The notes beneath the pieces were generated by a model. The model was not told the DNA's origin, ran no database searches, and saw nothing but the letters and a program-made list of their open reading frames with translations. A stretch of DNA of 6,963 bases from Candidatus Nitrosopolaris nunavutensis (GTDB taxonomy: Archaea; Thermoproteota; Nitrososphaeria; Nitrososphaerales; Nitrososphaeraceae). Made by a program: the position numbers and the translations under genes. The DNA lies in contig DAOM01000071.1 in assembly GCA_002501855.1 (NCBI GenBank), positions 1 to 6,963 on the forward strand, read 5' to 3'. The first letter of the stretch is position 1. Each line of letters starts with the position of its first letter. This document shows positions 5,997 through 6,963 of the stretch, piece by piece.

Positions 5997-6185
5997 ATGA
6001 CCAACACTTCGAATAAATCACTGTATTATCATCGACAAAATAGAAAGAAGGCAAAACAAACAGAATTAGTATCTGAAATTGAATGCCCACGTTGTTCTGA
6101 AACCATGATCTTATGTTCCGATTTTGACAGCCTGTACTATTTCTGCGAAGAGTGTAACTTCAGCCTTTATACGCAAAAGAAATAA
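5997..6185 (+). CDS. Small zinc-ribbon protein, 62 residues
   Basis: Two paired cysteine knuckles, CPRC at residues 30-33 and CEEC at 50-53, are separated by 16 residues (with an extra C40 between) and should bind one zinc ion. The first 22 residues are basic and polar (RQNRKKAK at 13-20), suggesting nucleic-acid contact. Such single-ribbon proteins are frequent in archaea, often as small transcription or RNA-associated factors, but no specific function can be assigned. ATG 5997 is preceded by the purine-rich GGAAGAGGG, which could bind the ribosome although it lies very close to the ATG. AAATAAAG and GAATAAAAG at 5960-5980 are candidate TATA boxes. The frame is open upstream to 5937 but holds no start codon. 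It stands alone on its strand; the following gene is a convergent pseudogene. Confidence 0.7.
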   Translation: MTNTSNKSLYYHRQNRKKAKQTELVSEIECPRCSETMILCSDFDSLYYFCEECNFSLYTQKK

Positions 6186-6299
6186 AATTTATTGAGATTT
6201 ATTCTGATACCACTCAACTTATTTTCTACATGCTATTATCGTTTAAATCTAAAATAGTGTAGGCGGCTTGAATGAAGAGAGATTGGGGATAGGAGAATT

Positions 6300-6401
6300 A
6301 TGAACCACACAAGAGCGTCTGACGACTTTTATTTACCGGACACGTGTGTTAAAAGCACTAGTATTGATCTTTTGTTGCATATTTATCTGAGCGCCTTTTA
6401 A
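6300..6401 (+). CDS. Possible 33-residue ORF with Shine-Dalgarno site
   Basis: ATG 6300 is preceded by GGAG with a four-base spacer (GGAGAATTATG); a TTTAAATC box near 6242-6249 could be a TATA element giving a leader of about 30 bases. The frame reads MNHTRASDDFYLPDTCVKST, then SIDLLLHIYLSAF and TAA at 6399-6401. No known family. Its stop codon lies within the first part of the inverted repeat at 6391-6458. Gene-like signals but too short to be sure. Confidence 0.3.
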   Translation: MNHTRASDDFYLPDTCVKSTSIDLLLHIYLSAF

Positions 6402-6458
6402 AAAAGATAGTTCGCTTCATTCACTCCCCAAGCTAAGCAAACTATCGCTGTTAGGCGC
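6391..6458. repeat. Two-part inverted repeat (long hairpin)
   Basis: Outer arms GCGCCT (6391-6396) and AGGCGC (6453-6458) match perfectly. Inner arms GATAGTTCGCTT (6406-6417) and AAGCAAACTATC (6435-6446) match at 11 of 12 positions, the exception being a C facing an A. Linkers of 9 and 6 bases separate the two stems and the loop is 17 bases. It could be a structured 3' end or small RNA, or a binding site. No T-tract follows directly, so it is not a typical terminator. Confidence 0.5.
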
Positions 6459-6520
6459 CCATGATCTCTATTAATTAACAGTAGGCTCTTAGCAATGTGA
6501 ATTTATTTGAGTTGACTATG

Positions 6521-6537
6521 TGCAATTTTTTCTTTTA
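6521..6537 (+). terminator. T-rich tract, possible plus-strand terminator
   Basis: A pyrimidine stretch with TTTTTTCTTTT on the plus strand follows the zinc-ribbon gene, the 33-codon ORF and the long hairpin, just before the convergent DUF72 remnant. Archaeal RNA polymerase commonly stops at such T-rich sequence. Confidence 0.3.
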
Positions 6538-6563
6538 GACTCTTTATGCACAAGACTGTATTC

Positions 6564-6963
6564 TTATAAAAAAGTAGAAAGTGATTTCTGTTCCAGATCT
6601 TTCGCCGATCTTTGCTACCAATTCACGGGATTTACCATACTACAGAATAAATTTGCGGTTCCAGGTCCAAACCCCGCATAATGATTGTTAGCCGTTACTA
6701 TTGCGAGCTTAATACGCTTATCTTCTTCTTGACTCCTGAGTATATTCGCCCAATTCTGCATTTCAGAAACCCTGTCGGTTTGTATTTTTCTAAAATCATC
6801 TTCCGAAATGTTTCTATCTCCAATATGTCTCAAATAGAGAAAATCTATTGTAATAACTGGAGGGGTTTGCATTTCAGCAAGTTGACTCCAAGAATAAAGC
6901 GATAATCTCTATGGTCTCCTGCTCATCATGAACCTCTTGTTTCGAAGTCGAATACCATCACGA
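6564..6963 (-). pseudogene. Decayed DUF72 (YecE-like) protein, C-terminal part
   Basis: The minus strand encodes the conserved C-terminal half of a DUF72 TIM-barrel protein, entering from beyond the right edge. Landmarks are SQLAEMQTPPV (near 6894-6855), FLYLRHIGDRNI and NHYAGFGPGTANLF. DUF72 proteins are of unproven biochemical function. Several lesions are visible. A TAG at 6617-6615 after PVNW interrupts the frame, which then continues sensibly (KDLEQKSLSTFL) to a TAA at 6566-6564, the probable original end. Upstream, the frame of MQTPP meets TAG at 6911-6909, while another frame supplies WYSTSKQEVHDE...IEIIAL; joining them to give IALSWSQLAEM needs removal of one base near 6893-6898. In that second frame a TGA (6960-6958) stands just before the W, where the family has R-H-x-S-W. 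The ATG at 6872 is an internal methionine, not a start. Confidence 0.75.

Noticed and set aside
6681..6905. 74-codon plus-strand ORF
   Set aside because: It is the antisense shadow of the DUF72 remnant.

Overview
The window (about one third G+C, long spacers, TATA-type promoter boxes close to start codons) looks like chromosome from an ammonia-oxidising archaeon of the class Nitrososphaeria (Thaumarchaeota), most like the soil lineages Nitrososphaera/Nitrosocosmicus. This placement rests on remembered resemblance of the kinase N-terminus, the peroxiredoxin and the DUF72 remnant to proteins of that group, and on archaeal promoter style. No database search was possible.

Layout, left to right. 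(1) 1-1493, minus: a large sensor histidine kinase running off the left edge, read from a GTG just downstream of a TATA box, probably leaderless. (2) 1494-1821: a divergent promoter region with a stem-loop, then a probable 51-residue small gene on the plus strand (1666-1821) with its own TATA box. (3) 1818-2300, minus: a Bcp/AhpE-type peroxiredoxin whose stop codon overlaps the small gene's stop in a shared CTAG. (4) 2301-2725: spacer with two inverted repeats, one of which (2650-2691) followed by T-rich sequence probably ends the next minus-strand unit. (5) 2726-4497, minus: an apparent operon of a membrane-anchored extracytoplasmic PsbP-like protein, a 78-residue two-helix membrane protein, a 22-codon ORF, and a sugar phosphate isomerase/epimerase-like TIM-barrel protein whose first residues lie in another frame (probable single-base loss). 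(6) 4498-5996: about 1.5 kb with no firm gene, but short protein-like stretches in alternating frames that may be decayed coding sequence. (7) 5997-6185, plus: a 62-residue zinc-ribbon protein. (8) 6186-6563: spacer with a possible 33-residue ORF having a Shine-Dalgarno-like site, and a two-part inverted repeat overlapping its stop. (9) 6564-6963, minus: the decayed C-terminal part of a DUF72 (YecE-like) protein with several lesions, running off the right edge.

The intact genes cover signalling (kinase), peroxide defence (peroxiredoxin) and envelope functions (PsbP-like and two-helix proteins). The right half shows gene decay, and the frameshift in the TIM-barrel gene may be part of the same process or an assembly error. 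I see no CRISPR array, rRNA, tRNA, insertion sequence or integrase. The items most worth following up are the 51-residue gene, the frameshifted isomerase, the DUF72 pseudogene and the structured spacers; none amounts to a demonstrated new system.
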